In this document: positions 53,783 through 63,124 of the stretch, piece by piece
How positions within the stretch are numbered: the first letter of the stretch is position 1
How the letters are laid out: each line of letters begins with the position of its first letter
Source: DASXHY01 sp036272195
GTDB lineage: Bacteria > Verrucomicrobiota > Verrucomicrobiia > Limisphaerales > DASXHY01
Direction: 5' to 3'
DNA: 64,000 bases
Assembly (NCBI GenBank): GCA_036272195.1
Contig: DATAZE010000049.1
Location: 1 to 64,000 of the forward strand
Notes under the pieces: generated by a model
The model's database searches: none
The model's input: only the letters and a program-made list of their open reading frames with translations
Told to the model about the DNA's origin: nothing
Translations under genes and position numbers: made by a program

Positions 53783-56110
53783 ATGATCGCGCGCGTCAGC
53801 CTCGAAATCGCCCTCCGCAAGGAGTTCGATTACATGATTCCGCCCGGCCTCACCGGCCAGGTGGATGTGGGCAGTCGCGTGCAGGTGCCCTTTGGCCCGC
53901 GCAAAGTCCTCGGCTGCGTGACCGCGCTCGCTGAGGAATCGGCGCATACAAAACTGAAGCCGATCATCAAAGTCATCGGCGCGCAAACGCTGGTGACGCC
54001 AAAAGTCCTCAAGCTCGCGCGGTGGATCGCAGATTATTATTGCTGCGCGTCGGAGATTGCGCTCAAAAGCGTCCTTCCCGAAGTGGTCCGGAAGGAACAA
54101 AGCGGATGGCGCGAGCGACTCTTCGTGCGCGCGCTTCCGGTGGCGGGCGAGTTGCCAAAACTGCCGAAACGTCAGCGCGAAATCTGGAACATCATCGAGG
54201 AACGCCGCGAGTTGCCTTTGCAGGAATTGCTTGAGCTTGCCGAGACCACGGCATCCACCATTCGGCGGCTGGAAGACCGCGGCCTCGTCGAAATCGCAAA
54301 TCAAATTTCCGAGCGGGATCCCTACGCGCGCGAACATATTTTGCCGTCGCAACCGCTACCGCTCAACGCCGCGCAGGCAGAGGCATTGGAAAAAATAAAA
54401 AGCGCCATGAATGCCGGCGCCATGCAAAATTCAGATGTGCAGCTATCAACCACAGCACATCCGTCTTCTAAGACATTTCTTTTGCACGGCGTCACCGGTT
54501 CGGGAAAAACGGAGGTCTATCTTCAAGCCATTGCCCACGCTCTTGAGCAAGGCAAAGGCGCGATTGTGCTTGTGCCCGAAATTTCCCTGACGCCTCAAAC
54601 AGTGGAGCGATTCAAAGCCCGCTTCAGTTCCGGCAACTTGCAGACACTCGTGGCGGTGCTGCATTCGCATCTTTCATCGGGCGAACGGCATGATGAATGG
54701 CACAAGATACGCCAGGGCCGCGCGCGCATTGTCATCGGCGCGCGATCGGCGATCTTCGCTCCTGTGGATCCGCTGGGACTGATTATCGTGGATGAGGAAC
54801 ACGAGCACACTTACAAGCAGGAGGAATCGCCGCGTTACCACGCGCGCGACGTGGCGATCATGCGCGGCCAAATGGAAGGCGCGCCGGTCGTGCTCGGTTC
54901 GGCAACGCCATCGCTGGAGACGTATTTCAATTGCCGCAAGGGAAAATACACGCTGCTGGAATTGCCTGAGCGCGTGGACGACCAAAAAATGCCGCAGGTG
55001 CGGGTCGTGGACATGCGGCAGGCCGCCCGCAAAGAAAAGGGCACACCCATTTTTTCGCCGCAACTCAAGGAGGCCATCACGCAGCGGCTGGAACGCGGCG
55101 AGCAAACTATTTTGTTTTTGAACCGGCGAGGCTACTCGACTTCACTGCAATGCCCCAAGTGCGGTCACGTTTGCGGCTGTCCGAATTGCAGTATTTCGCT
55201 CACCTATCATCGCCTGGAACAAAAGCTTTCGTGCCACATCTGCGGTCATAGCGAAAAGGTCCCCTCGGTTTGCCCCAATGAAAGCTGTAAAAATCCTGCG
55301 ATCCGCTTTGCCGGCACAGGCACGCAGAAGGTGGAAGAAACACTGGCGAAATTATTTCCCAATGCCCGCACCAAACGCATGGATGCCGACACCATGAAGC
55401 GCAAGGATGATTACCGTACGATTCTCGGAGATTTTCGCGTGGGTAAAATCGACATCCTCGTCGGCACGCAAATGATCGCAAAAGGCCTGCATTTCCCGAA
55501 TGTCACGCTGGTGGGAATTATTTTTGCGGACCTTGCGTTGCATCAACCGGACTTCCGCGCCGGCGAGCGTACTTTTCAATTGCTCACGCAGGTCGCCGGC
55601 CGGGCCGGGCGCGGTGATATTGAGGGCCAAGTTGTGGTGCAGGCATTCACGCCATTTCATCCAGCCATTCAATTCGCGCGGCGCCATGATTTCGGCGGCT
55701 TCTACGAGCAGGAACTGGAATTTCGCGAACAACTGAAATATCCACCGTTCAGCCGGGTGGCGTTACTGACCTTGAAAGGCCGGAACGAAGAGAAGGTGAA
55801 ATTTTCCGCTGAACATTTGAAGAAGGTGCTTGAGTCAGTTGTCCAAAAATCCAAAGCCCAAAGTCCAATGTCCAAAGAAACCGCGGCGGGCGCGACCTCG
55901 GACCATGGGCCTTGGACTTCGGACTTGGTAATCGCCGGCCCCGCTCCTGCGCCTTTACTGCGGGCGGAGACGTTTTACCGTTATCAAATTATGCTGCGCA
56001 CACATCGCATGAGCGCGCTCAGCCGCGAGCTCGCAAAAATTATTCAGGCACTGGTGTTGCCGGAAGACATAATGCTGGCGGTGGATATTGATCCAGTGGA
56101 CCTCGGGTAA
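53783..56110 (+). CDS. priA: Primosomal protein N' (replication restart helicase PriA), with in-frame repeat insertion
   Basis: PriA restarts stalled forks. From ATG 53783 (MIARVSLEIALRKEFDYMIP) it has about 775 residues. It carries the 3'-DNA-binding domain, Walker A LHGVTGSGKTEVYLQ, Walker B VDEEHEHTYK, the aromatic-rich loop region, the zinc sites CPKCGHVCGCPNC and CHICGHSEKVPSVCPNESC, and helicase motif VGTQMIAKGLHFPNVTLVGI with GRAGRGDIEGQVVVQAF. Near the C-terminus the family sequence LKKVLESVV is followed by SKAQSPMSKETAAGATSDHG and PWTSDL before VIAGPAPAPLLR resumes. That insert is encoded by an inverted repeat (55841-55926). Another odd low-complexity insert (SDVQLSTTAHPSSK) precedes Walker A. 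Confidence 0.96.
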   Translation: MIARVSLEIALRKEFDYMIPPGLTGQVDVGSRVQVPFGPRKVLGCVTALAEESAHTKLKPIIKVIGAQTLVTPKVLKLARWIADYYCCASEIALKSVLPEVVRKEQSGWRERLFVRALPVAGELPKLPKRQREIWNIIEERRELPLQELLELAETTASTIRRLEDRGLVEIANQISERDPYAREHILPSQPLPLNAAQAEALEKIKSAMNAGAMQNSDVQLSTTAHPSSKTFLLHGVTGSGKTEVYLQAIAHALEQGKGAIVLVPEISLTPQTVERFKARFSSGNLQTLVAVLHSHLSSGERHDEWHKIRQGRARIVIGARSAIFAPVDPLGLIIVDEEHEHTYKQEESPRYHARDVAIMRGQMEGAPVVLGSATPSLETYFNCRKGKYTLLELPERVDDQKMPQVRVVDMRQAARKEKGTPIFSPQLKEAITQRLERGEQTILFLNRRGYSTSLQCPKCGHVCGCPNCSISLTYHRLEQKLSCHICGHSEKVPSVCPNESCKNPAIRFAGTGTQKVEETLAKLFPNARTKRMDADTMKRKDDYRTILGDFRVGKIDILVGTQMIAKGLHFPNVTLVGIIFADLALHQPDFRAGERTFQLLTQVAGRAGRGDIEGQVVVQAFTPFHPAIQFARRHDFGGFYEQELEFREQLKYPPFSRVALLTLKGRNEEKVKFSAEHLKKVLESVVQKSKAQSPMSKETAAGATSDHGPWTSDLVIAGPAPAPLLRAETFYRYQIMLRTHRMSALSRELAKIIQALVLPEDIMLAVDIDPVDLG
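55841..55926. repeat. Inverted repeat of CCAAAGTCCAA units inside priA
   Basis: Left units GTCCAAAAATCCAAAGCCCA and AAGTCCAATGTCCAAAG (55841-55877) face the inverted series ACCATGGGCCTTGGACTTCG and GACTTGG (55901-55926). The arms are imperfect. Similar units lie at the yidD 3' end (34300-34345). The insertion keeps the priA frame and adds about 28 residues between two conserved blocks. Confidence 0.78.
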
Positions 56111-56142
56111 GTTAACGAAAGCCTGCCGGGACGAAAGGCGAC

Positions 56143-56946
56143 CTACTTCACCTTTACCCGAAATTCGCTCGCATTCGTGATCTTCGCCAAATCACCGCCG
56201 TAGAATGCCGCGCGATAATTCTCGGTTTCCAACAGGTGCTGCTCCAAATCTTTCTTATCGCGTTTAAGGATGAATTTGAGCTCGTCCATGTCGTCCGACC
56301 AGCGAAAGCCGTTGAAGAATTGCGAGCCGGCAAATTGCGTTTTATAGAGCGCGTTGTGCGAGTAACAGGTGCCCAGGTAAAGATGTTTCAAGCCCCGCTC
56401 GGCGAATAATGCCGCCGCGTAAGTCATCATGAACATGCCCAGATTGCGCGCGTAGTAATTCAAGTCGTAGAACGCGTAATAATAAAACGCCAGTTCCCTG
56501 CCTTCGAGATATACTGTCGCAGCGCCCACTTCCGTGCCCGTCTTCACGTCGATGAACAAAAGAAGGTGTGAAATAATCGGCGAAGCGAACAACCCGTCGA
56601 GCCGCTCGAACGTCATCACGTCTTTGCCGAATTTAATGTCCGCGTAGGTCTTGAAAAATTGGCGGCGTTCCGCGGTATAATCGTATTTGTCGCGCGGGAC
56701 AAGTTTGACCTCGATGCCTTCGCCCTTACGCAGGATGCGGCGGTTCTCAGACGACGGCTTGAACTTCGCGAGGTTTATCCGCACCTGGCGGCAAAGATAA
56801 AAACGGTCCAAGTTGCGCGACGACGGAAGAAAGCCGGCGTTGAAAATGTCCGAGGGAGCTTCGCCCGACTCCGGCACGGCCCAAATGGCGTAGGGAAATT
56901 GATAATGATCGTAATCGGAGTTTTGTTCAGAGAATAAAAGTTTCAT
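56143..56946 (-). CDS. Arginyl-tRNA-protein transferase-like (GNAT-fold) protein
   Basis: A 267-residue protein. Parts recall the ATE/Bpt N-end-rule transferases: FNAGFLPSSRNLDRFYLCRQ, VRINLAKFKPSSENRRILRK, and in the GNAT part AFYYYAFYDLNYYARNLGMF, GLKHLYLGTCYSHNALYKTQ. The usual N-terminal Cys cluster that binds the iron-sulfur or zinc site in ATE proteins is not seen, so it may be a distant relative with another acceptor. The region about residues 135-210 is a GNAT-like core. Function is inferred only. It converges with priA and follows alr on the same strand. Confidence 0.62.
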   Translation of the reverse strand: MKLLFSEQNSDYDHYQFPYAIWAVPESGEAPSDIFNAGFLPSSRNLDRFYLCRQVRINLAKFKPSSENRRILRKGEGIEVKLVPRDKYDYTAERRQFFKTYADIKFGKDVMTFERLDGLFASPIISHLLLFIDVKTGTEVGAATVYLEGRELAFYYYAFYDLNYYARNLGMFMMTYAAALFAERGLKHLYLGTCYSHNALYKTQFAGSQFFNGFRWSDDMDELKFILKRDKKDLEQHLLETENYRAAFYGGDLAKITNASEFRVKVK

Positions 56947-56974
56947 AGTGAACCCGGAATGGACGCGGCGAGCA

Positions 56975-58153
56975 TCACACCGAAACCGTTTCCCTCGTGT
57001 GTTGGTGTTTGCTTGAGTCGTTCACGCATTTGCGGCGCAGGCGCAGGCGCCAGCTGGTGAGCACTTCGTAGCTCACCGAACCCTTGAGCTTCGCCATGTC
57101 GTGCACGGTGATTTCCTCCGCGCCCTGCCGGCCCATGAGGACCGCTTCATCCCACATTTGCGCCTCGGGAATATCCGTGATGTCCACCATCAACGCGTCC
57201 ATCGCGATGCCGCCGACGAGCGGCGCGCGCTTGCCGTGAATCAGCGCCCCGCCCTGGTTGCGCACGCGCGGAAAACCGTCGCCGTAGCCAATCGGCAGCA
57301 CGGCGACGCGGCGGGGTGAAGACGCGGTGTAACGCATGCCGTAGCCGACCACCTCGCCCGGCTCGAGTTTTTGGATCGCGGCAATGCGCGCCTTTACTGA
57401 CATGACCGGCTCGATGCCCGCGATGCGGCGGCACACCGTCGATGGAAAAATGCCAAACATCAAAATACCCGTGCGAATCATATCGCGATGCGCGTGCGCA
57501 AGGTCCAAAAATCCGCCGCTGTTACACAGATGCTGGCACTTCACGCGGATGCCCTTTTCAGCCAAGCCGGCCATGACTTCATCGAAGCGTGAAATCTGGA
57601 GGTTCGCGAATGTTTTGTCCGTTTCATCGGACTGTGCGAAGTGAGTCATGGCCCCTTCGAGCAGCAGGGATTTCTCGGAGCAAATCAATTCGATCAGCGA
57701 AAGCGCCTCGTCCCAACGAACCCCGTAACGGCTCATTCCGGTATGAATTTTTACATGGACCGGCACGCGTTTACCCGCCTCGGCAGCGATGTGGGCGAGT
57801 TTACGCAAAGTGTTCGGTTCGTTGACACAGACGGTCAAATCATGGGCAACGCACCACGGCAGTTCGGCTTCCTGCCGTTCCCCAAGCAAGAGCAGCGAGG
57901 CGGTGATGCCAGCGTCGCGAAGCGTCATGGCCTCTTCCAGCGTGCTCAAGCCGAGGCAGTTGGCGCCTTCGTCCAGAGCGATTCGCGCCACATCCAAAGC
58001 GCCGTGGCCGTAGGCTTCGTCTTTAACCACTGCCATCATTTTGACCTTGGCCGGAAGATCGCGGCGGATGAGTTGCAGGTTGCGGCGCAGGCGGCCGAGG
58101 TCAATCTCAGTCCAGGCCGGGCGCAACGGAAAGTTTGTCGAATTTAAGTCCAT
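56975..58153 (-). CDS. alr: Alanine racemase
   Basis: Alr makes D-alanine for peptidoglycan using PLP. From ATG 58153 (MDLNSTNFPLRPAWTEIDLG; the in-frame codon at 58162 is TTG) it has 392 residues. The PLP lysine lies in MMAVVKDEAYGHGALDVARI, an unusual variant of the typical VVKADAYGHG. Other motifs are VHVKIHTGMSRYGVRWDEAL, CNSGGFLDLAHAHRDMIRTG and GYGMRYTASSPRRVAVLPIG, then YGDGFPR with the catalytic Tyr region of the C-terminal barrel, and LVGGIAMDALMVDITDIP. The tail past residue 370 (RRKCVNDSSKHQHTRETVSV) is longer than usual. The gene ends 29 bases before the ATE-like gene on the same strand. Confidence 0.95.
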   Translation of the reverse strand: MDLNSTNFPLRPAWTEIDLGRLRRNLQLIRRDLPAKVKMMAVVKDEAYGHGALDVARIALDEGANCLGLSTLEEAMTLRDAGITASLLLLGERQEAELPWCVAHDLTVCVNEPNTLRKLAHIAAEAGKRVPVHVKIHTGMSRYGVRWDEALSLIELICSEKSLLLEGAMTHFAQSDETDKTFANLQISRFDEVMAGLAEKGIRVKCQHLCNSGGFLDLAHAHRDMIRTGILMFGIFPSTVCRRIAGIEPVMSVKARIAAIQKLEPGEVVGYGMRYTASSPRRVAVLPIGYGDGFPRVRNQGGALIHGKRAPLVGGIAMDALMVDITDIPEAQMWDEAVLMGRQGAEEITVHDMAKLKGSVSYEVLTSWRLRLRRKCVNDSSKHQHTRETVSV

Positions 58154-58311
58154 TTTGACCAAGCTTGTTTAAGCACGAAACAAACCAAATGGCACGAGAA
58201 AACCGCTGAGATTCCTGTCAAATGTCATTTTCCACCATCTTGCCAGCGCCAGCGGACGCCAATGAGGTGTTCACTTGATAAGCCGGCCCCCATCCGTTAT
58301 TCCATCTCCTC

Positions 58312-59211
58312 ATGCAACCCTACGAACTGAAATTGGAGGGAGTCATTTCCTTTCCCTGCACACCCTTTAAAAGCGATCTCTCGCTAGATCTCGACGGATT
58401 GCGAAAAAATCTCCGTTCTCTGCTGAAACATCCAGTTTGCGCCGTGGTAGCCCCGGCGGGCACAGGAGAAATTCATTGCCTCTCACCGGCTGAACATTTA
58501 GCGGTCGTCAAGGCGACAGTCGAAGAAGTCAACGGGCGTGTGCCGGTGCTGACCGGTGTGGGGTTTAACCTCGCCATGGCGGCCGATATGGCCCGGCAAG
58601 CCGCAACCGCAGGCGTCAGCGGAATTCTCGCTTTCCCGCCATATTATCCAAGTCCTGACGAAGAAGGTATTGTGGCCTATTACAAGGGCATCGCGGAAGC
58701 CACTCCGCTCGGGTTGTTGATTTATAGCCGCGATTGGTTCAATCCCTCACCGGCTCTCGTCGAAAAACTCGCGCGGACAATTCCCAACCTGATTGCGTGG
58801 AAAGACGGTCAGGCCGACATGCGCCGTTATCAAATGATCCGCCAGCGCGTCGGTGATCGCCTGCACTGGATCGGCGGCGCGGGCGACGACGCGGTGCCCG
58901 CTTATTACACCATCGGAGTTCGCACCTACACATCCAGCATTGCCAACGTGGCGCCGAAACTCTCTCTGCGCCTGCATGAATTGGCTTCGGCCGGTTACTC
59001 GGACGAACTGACAAAATTGATGAACGAATTGATCGTTCCACTCTACGCCTTGCGGGCGCGTCGAAAGGGCTACGAAGTCTCCGTCATGAAATCGATGATG
59101 GAGATGGCTGGACTGGTTGGTGGTCCGGTGCGTCCACCGTTGGTCGATTTGAAACCTGATGAAATCGAAACGCTGCGCGGCATGATGGACAAGTGGAAGC
59201 CCTGGCTGTGA
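58312..59211 (+). CDS. DHDPS-family aldolase, likely 5-dehydro-4-deoxyglucarate dehydratase
   Basis: A 299-residue TIM-barrel enzyme of the dihydrodipicolinate synthase superfamily: GVISFPCTPFKSDLSLDLDG, VVAPAGTGEIHCLSPAEHLA and VLTGVGFNLAMAADMARQAA. The Schiff-base lysine is in LIAWKDGQADMRRYQMI, and the tyrosine of the triad is at YSRDWFNPSPALVEKL. The end is PVRPPLVDLKPDEIETLRGM. The pattern GEIHCLS and YSRDWF is nearer to the 5-dehydro-4-deoxyglucarate dehydratases of sugar-acid catabolism than to DapA. Substrate remains a guess; no other sugar-acid gene is adjacent. Confidence 0.8.
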   Translation: MQPYELKLEGVISFPCTPFKSDLSLDLDGLRKNLRSLLKHPVCAVVAPAGTGEIHCLSPAEHLAVVKATVEEVNGRVPVLTGVGFNLAMAADMARQAATAGVSGILAFPPYYPSPDEEGIVAYYKGIAEATPLGLLIYSRDWFNPSPALVEKLARTIPNLIAWKDGQADMRRYQMIRQRVGDRLHWIGGAGDDAVPAYYTIGVRTYTSSIANVAPKLSLRLHELASAGYSDELTKLMNELIVPLYALRARRKGYEVSVMKSMMEMAGLVGGPVRPPLVDLKPDEIETLRGMMDKWKPWL

Positions 59212-59252
59212 CCCGGGGCACCGCTCTCCTGCGTGGCAACGGTTTCAACGCA

Positions 59253-59308
59253 AATGACGAATGAAGAATGGCCTGGCGGGCACTTGACTCCATTTGTCAT
59301 TCACCATT
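59253..59308. repeat. Short bracketed inverted repeat of AATGACGAATGA units
   Basis: The arms AATGACGAATGAAGAATGG (59253-59271) and its inverted partner (59290-59308) match at 15 of 19 bases around an 18-base spacer. It lies after the DHDPS-family gene. The other 140 bases up to the EmrA-like gene hold no repeat or gene that I can see. Confidence 0.65.
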
Positions 59309-59450
59309 AAAGAGTCACTTTCAGTTGGACATTTACGCTGAAGTAACCGATTAGTTATAACTCTTATCGCTAAAGGCGATTTGTAAATCGTGCCTTTGCA
59401 GTTACAATGAAAACATTGGTGGTTAGTTACCGGATCTAGCTTTAAAGGGT

Positions 59451-60695
59451 ATGGATGAATCACAGCCTCAGGGCGCCACTCCTCCGAAAACAAACGGCGG
59501 GGAAAATGCCCCCGCAAAAAACGCCGGGCGTTCCATCTGGAAACGTCCGCCGGTTGTCATTTTGGGAACCATTGTTCTTGCGCTGATTCTTATTTGGAGT
59601 CTCGCGGAGGTCGCGAAAAGTTTCTCCCACGAAAGCACTGATGATGCCTTCCTAGCTGCGGACATCGTGTCCATTTCTCCTAAGATTTCGGGCGAAGTAA
59701 AACAGGTTTTCGTAAAGGACAATCAGACGGTTAAGGCGGGAGATCCGCTCGTGGAAATTGACCCGCGCGATTACGCAACCGCGCTCGCGGAGAAAAAAGC
59801 CGCACTGGCGGCGGCAAATGCCAATACTAATGTCATTGCTTCCAGCTTCCAGATGCTGGGCGTGCAAATCACCACCGCCGAAGCCACCGCACAGCAATCC
59901 GCCGCACAGGCCGCCGCCGACCAGGCCACCGCCGAGAAGGCTGCCTCAGACCAGAAACGCGCCCAGGATTTATTTGAGCGAAAAATCATTGCCCCGCAGG
60001 AATTCGATTCCGCCAAAGCCATCGCCGACGCGGCCACTAATACTTTGAAAGCCAGCGAGGCCAAGGCCGCCAGTGATCGCTCTAAAATTGACGAAGCCAG
60101 GGCCGAATTCGAAGCTGGGCGCAGCGCTTATTATCGCGCCCTCGCCCAGGCCACACAGGCGGACGTCGATGTTTCCCAGGCCGATTTGAGCCTGTCTTAC
60201 GCCCACATCGTGGCGCCAGCGGACGGTCGCATCACGCGCAAGGCGGTCGAACCTGGCGATTACGTCCAGGTCGGTCAGCGGTTGATGGCGGTTGTGCCCA
60301 CCAACATCTGGATCGTCGCCAATTTCAAAGAGACGCAATTAACAAAAATTCGAACCAACCAGCCAGTTGAAATTTCCGTGGACGCAATCCATGGACGCAC
60401 CTTTACGGGGCATGTCGAAAGCATCCAGGCCGGCAGCGGCGCAGCTTTCAGTTTGTTGCCTCCGGAAAACGCGGTGGGCAATTACGTGAAAGTCGTTCAG
60501 CGCGTTCCGGTGAAAATTGTTTTTGATGACCCGCTCGATGCCGGGCACGTGCTTGGGCCGGGCATGTCGGCAGTGCCGAGCGTTCAAGTGGGAGCGCCAG
60601 TTTCCAAAGCGGTCGTCATCGTGATCGCAATCCTGGTCGCGCTCGGAATCGGAGTTTTCTGGTGGCGCGCCGCGACTAAACGGCCTGCCGCGTAG
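59451..60695 (+). CDS. EmrA/HlyD-family membrane fusion protein
   Basis: A 414-residue adaptor. A single membrane helix (residues about 33-52, VVILGTIVLALILIWSLAEV) follows a cytoplasmic N-terminus. The first lipoyl half is VSISPKISGEVKQVFVKDNQ, then an Ala-rich alpha-helical hairpin (about residues 100-230, AAADQATAEKAASDQKRAQD), the second lipoyl half (LSYAHIVAPADGRITRKAVE) and a beta-barrel domain. A second hydrophobic segment at the C-terminus (AVVIVIAILVALGIGVFWWR) is unusual for EmrA. It is followed after 4 bases by a DHA2 transporter, giving an EmrAB-type pair for export of hydrophobic compounds. No regulator is beside it. Confidence 0.88.
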   Translation: MDESQPQGATPPKTNGGENAPAKNAGRSIWKRPPVVILGTIVLALILIWSLAEVAKSFSHESTDDAFLAADIVSISPKISGEVKQVFVKDNQTVKAGDPLVEIDPRDYATALAEKKAALAAANANTNVIASSFQMLGVQITTAEATAQQSAAQAAADQATAEKAASDQKRAQDLFERKIIAPQEFDSAKAIADAATNTLKASEAKAASDRSKIDEARAEFEAGRSAYYRALAQATQADVDVSQADLSLSYAHIVAPADGRITRKAVEPGDYVQVGQRLMAVVPTNIWIVANFKETQLTKIRTNQPVEISVDAIHGRTFTGHVESIQAGSGAAFSLLPPENAVGNYVKVVQRVPVKIVFDDPLDAGHVLGPGMSAVPSVQVGAPVSKAVVIVIAILVALGIGVFWWRAATKRPAA

Positions 60696-60699
60696 AAAA

Positions 60700-62280
60700 A
60701 TGCCCGCTGCATCCGCCAGTAAGATTCAGCAGCCGTGGCAGCCCAACCACAACCCGTGGCTCATCGCCGTTGCGGTCATGGCCGCCACGTTCATGGAAGT
60801 GCTCGACACCTCGGTCGCGAATGTTTCGCTTCCGCACATCGCCGGCAATCTGTCCGTCACCACCGACGAAGCCACCTGGGTCCTGACCAGCTATCTCGTC
60901 TCCAACGCCATCGTGCTGCCGATCACCGGCTGGCTGGGAATTTATTTTGGACGGAAACGGCTGCTCGTTATCTGCGTCATCATTTTTACGATCGCTTCGA
61001 TCCTTTGCGGCATGGCGCCGAGCCTGCCATTTCTCATCGTCGCGCGCGTCCTTCAAGGTGTCGGAGGCGGCGCCATGCAACCGATTGCGCAGGCGGTGTT
61101 GCTGGAAAGTTTTCCACCGGAAAAACGGGGCGTGGCCATGGCCACGTACGGCATGGGTGTCATTGTCGCGCCAATTCTGGGGCCAACGCTGGGCGGTTGG
61201 ATCACCGACAATTATTCCTGGCGCTGGATTTTTTACATCAACGTGCCGGTCGGGATTTTCGCCGTGCTTATGGCGCAGGCGTTCATTGAAGATCCTCCCT
61301 ACATTAAGAATGCAAAGGTCGAAAGTGTAGACTTTTATGGTTTCGCTTTTCTGGCCGTGTGGCTGGGAACATTGCAAGTCGTGCTCGACAAAGGCCAGCA
61401 GGAGGACTGGTTTGCCTCCGATTGGATCGTGTGGTTTTCCGTGATTTCAACGGTGTGCTTTATCGCGTTCGTCATGCGTGAGCTGCGTACCGATCATCCC
61501 ATCGTGAACTTGCGCGTCCTCAAGAATCGGAATTTCGTTGCCGGTGTGGTGCTGATTACGTGCCTCGGTGGCGTGCTTTACGGCACTACCGCGGCCTTGC
61601 CTATTTTTCTGCAGACATTGATGGGTTACCCGGCGTTGCAAAGTGGATACGCCCTCAGCCCGCGCGGCATCGGCGCGCTAATCACCACTTTCATCGTGGG
61701 ACGGCTCATTGGAAAAGTGCCCAACCGGCTCCTCATCACGGTTGGATTCATCCTGCTCGCCATGTCCTCCTTCTGGCTTGGAATGATTAATCTCCAGATT
61801 TCCGTTTGGAACATCATCTGGCCGAGCGTACTGAACGGAATTGCAATTAGTTTCATCTTTGTCGCGCTCACGACCTCGGCCATGGGGCATCTCCGCCAGG
61901 AACAGATGGGCAACGCCGCCGGCATCTATAACTTAATGCGAAATCTTGGCGGCAGTTTCGGCATCGCCTCAGTCACGACGATCATCGCCCGCCGCTCCCA
62001 GATCCATCAGGCCCTAATGGTCGGCCACCTGACGCCTTACGACCCCGCCTACACCCAGCAACTCGCCGCTGCACAACACGCCCTCACCCCAAGCGTCGGT
62101 TCGTGGCTCGCGCATGAACAGGCGCTCGGGTTGCTTTACAATTCCTTGCTTCAACAAAGCACTTTATGGGCGTTCGTCGAGAACTTCCGACTCTTCGGAA
62201 TTTTGTGCTTGGTTTGCCTTCCCCTGATTTTATTATTCAAACGCGTCCGGCGCGGACAAAAGGCTATCGCGGCGCATTGA
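60700..62280 (+). CDS. DHA2-family (EmrB-like) MFS drug:proton antiporter
   Basis: A 526-residue, 14-helix transporter. Motif D1/helix 1 is seen as VMAATFMEVLDTSVANVSLP, followed by TTDEATWVLTSYLVSNAIVL. Motif A after helix 2 is GWLGIYFGRKRLLVI, and motif C is YGMGVIVAPILGPTLGGWIT. A charged loop (IEDPPYIKNAKVESVDFYGF) and QEDWFASDWIVWFSVIS lead to the last helices. It pumps hydrophobic or amphiphilic drugs through the EmrA-like partner encoded just upstream. It is followed by an AT-rich bracketed repeat. Confidence 0.92.
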   Translation: MPAASASKIQQPWQPNHNPWLIAVAVMAATFMEVLDTSVANVSLPHIAGNLSVTTDEATWVLTSYLVSNAIVLPITGWLGIYFGRKRLLVICVIIFTIASILCGMAPSLPFLIVARVLQGVGGGAMQPIAQAVLLESFPPEKRGVAMATYGMGVIVAPILGPTLGGWITDNYSWRWIFYINVPVGIFAVLMAQAFIEDPPYIKNAKVESVDFYGFAFLAVWLGTLQVVLDKGQQEDWFASDWIVWFSVISTVCFIAFVMRELRTDHPIVNLRVLKNRNFVAGVVLITCLGGVLYGTTAALPIFLQTLMGYPALQSGYALSPRGIGALITTFIVGRLIGKVPNRLLITVGFILLAMSSFWLGMINLQISVWNIIWPSVLNGIAISFIFVALTTSAMGHLRQEQMGNAAGIYNLMRNLGGSFGIASVTTIIARRSQIHQALMVGHLTPYDPAYTQQLAAAQHALTPSVGSWLAHEQALGLLYNSLLQQSTLWAFVENFRLFGILCLVCLPLILLFKRVRRGQKAIAAH

Positions 62281-62292
62281 GGTTGGTCAAAT

Positions 62293-62390
62293 CAGTTAAA
62301 TAAGTTAAATGGGTTAAATTAGTGAATGAGCAGCGAATCGCAGAGTCCCCACCCATTGAACCGATTTAACTTATTTAATTCGTTTAACTG
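62293..62390. repeat. Bracketed inverted repeat of GTTAAATAAGTTAAAT units
   Basis: The left arm 62293-62320 carries CAGTTAAATAAGTTAAATGG and the right arm 62363-62390 its inverted series (GATTTAACTTATTTAATTCG then TTTAACTG). The unit TTAAATAAGTTAAAT is shared but offset, so the arms pair imperfectly. It fills most of the 120-base gap between the DHA2 transporter and lutA. It is the most AT-rich repeat family in the window. Confidence 0.75.
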
Positions 62391-62400
62391 ACCGCTCACC

Positions 62401-63117
62401 ATGACCGTCACGCTTTTCATCCCTTGCTTTGTGGACCTGATGTTTCCGCGCGTCGGTATCAGCATCGTCGAGATTTTTGAAAAGCTCGGACATAAAATCG
62501 AGTATCCGGAAGACCTCACTTGCTGCGGACAGCCGGCTTTCAACTCCGGTTATTGGCCGGAAGCGCGCGAAGTCGCATTGCCGGTTTTGAAACGCCTGCG
62601 GAACACCGAAGTCGTTGTAATTGCCTCCGGTTCCTGCGGTGCCATGCTGAAGGTTTTTTATCCGCAACTCTTCGCCGGGACCGAACACGAGAAAGCGGCG
62701 CAGGAGCTCTCGGCAAAGTGCTATGAATTTTCTGATTTTCTCGTCACTAAATTGGGTGTTACCGATCTCGGCGCGCGTTTTCCCGCGAAGGTCACCTTTC
62801 ACGACGGCTGCCACGGTTTGCGCGAACTCGGCAACAAAAAACCCGCGCGCGATTTGCTCGCCAAAGTGCGCGGTCTTGAACTCGTGGAAATGCGCGATGC
62901 CGAGACCTGCTGCGGCTTCGGCGGAACATTTGCGGCAAAGTTTCCGATGATCTCCACTGCCATGGGCGAAGTGAAATGCGCATCCGCCTCTGAAACCGGC
63001 GCGGAGTATATCGTCTCGAACGATTCCAGCTGTCTCATGCACGTCCAGGGCCTGCTCGATAAACAAGGCCGTAAACTTAAAACCATTCACCTGGCCGAAG
63101 TGCTCGCGAGCAAATAA
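62401..63117 (+). CDS. lutA: LutA/YkgE-type (Fe-S)-binding lactate utilisation protein
   Basis: LutA works with LutB and LutC in an iron-sulfur lactate oxidation complex. The 238-residue product has two CCG domains: CFVDLMFPRVGISIVEIFEK with LTCCGQPAFNSGYWPEAREV and a Cys in ASGSCGAMLKVFYPQL, then VTFHDGCHGLRELGNKKPAR and AETCCGFGGTFAAKFPMIST. The Cys pairs of both CCG motifs are intact. LutB begins 116 bases downstream, with a bracketed repeat between them. The repeat-filled leader upstream makes the native start hard to compare, but ATG 62401 fits the family start (MTVTLFIPCFVDLM). Confidence 0.9.
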   Translation: MTVTLFIPCFVDLMFPRVGISIVEIFEKLGHKIEYPEDLTCCGQPAFNSGYWPEAREVALPVLKRLRNTEVVVIASGSCGAMLKVFYPQLFAGTEHEKAAQELSAKCYEFSDFLVTKLGVTDLGARFPAKVTFHDGCHGLRELGNKKPARDLLAKVRGLELVEMRDAETCCGFGGTFAAKFPMISTAMGEVKCASASETGAEYIVSNDSSCLMHVQGLLDKQGRKLKTIHLAEVLASK

Positions 63118-63124
63118 CCATCAA

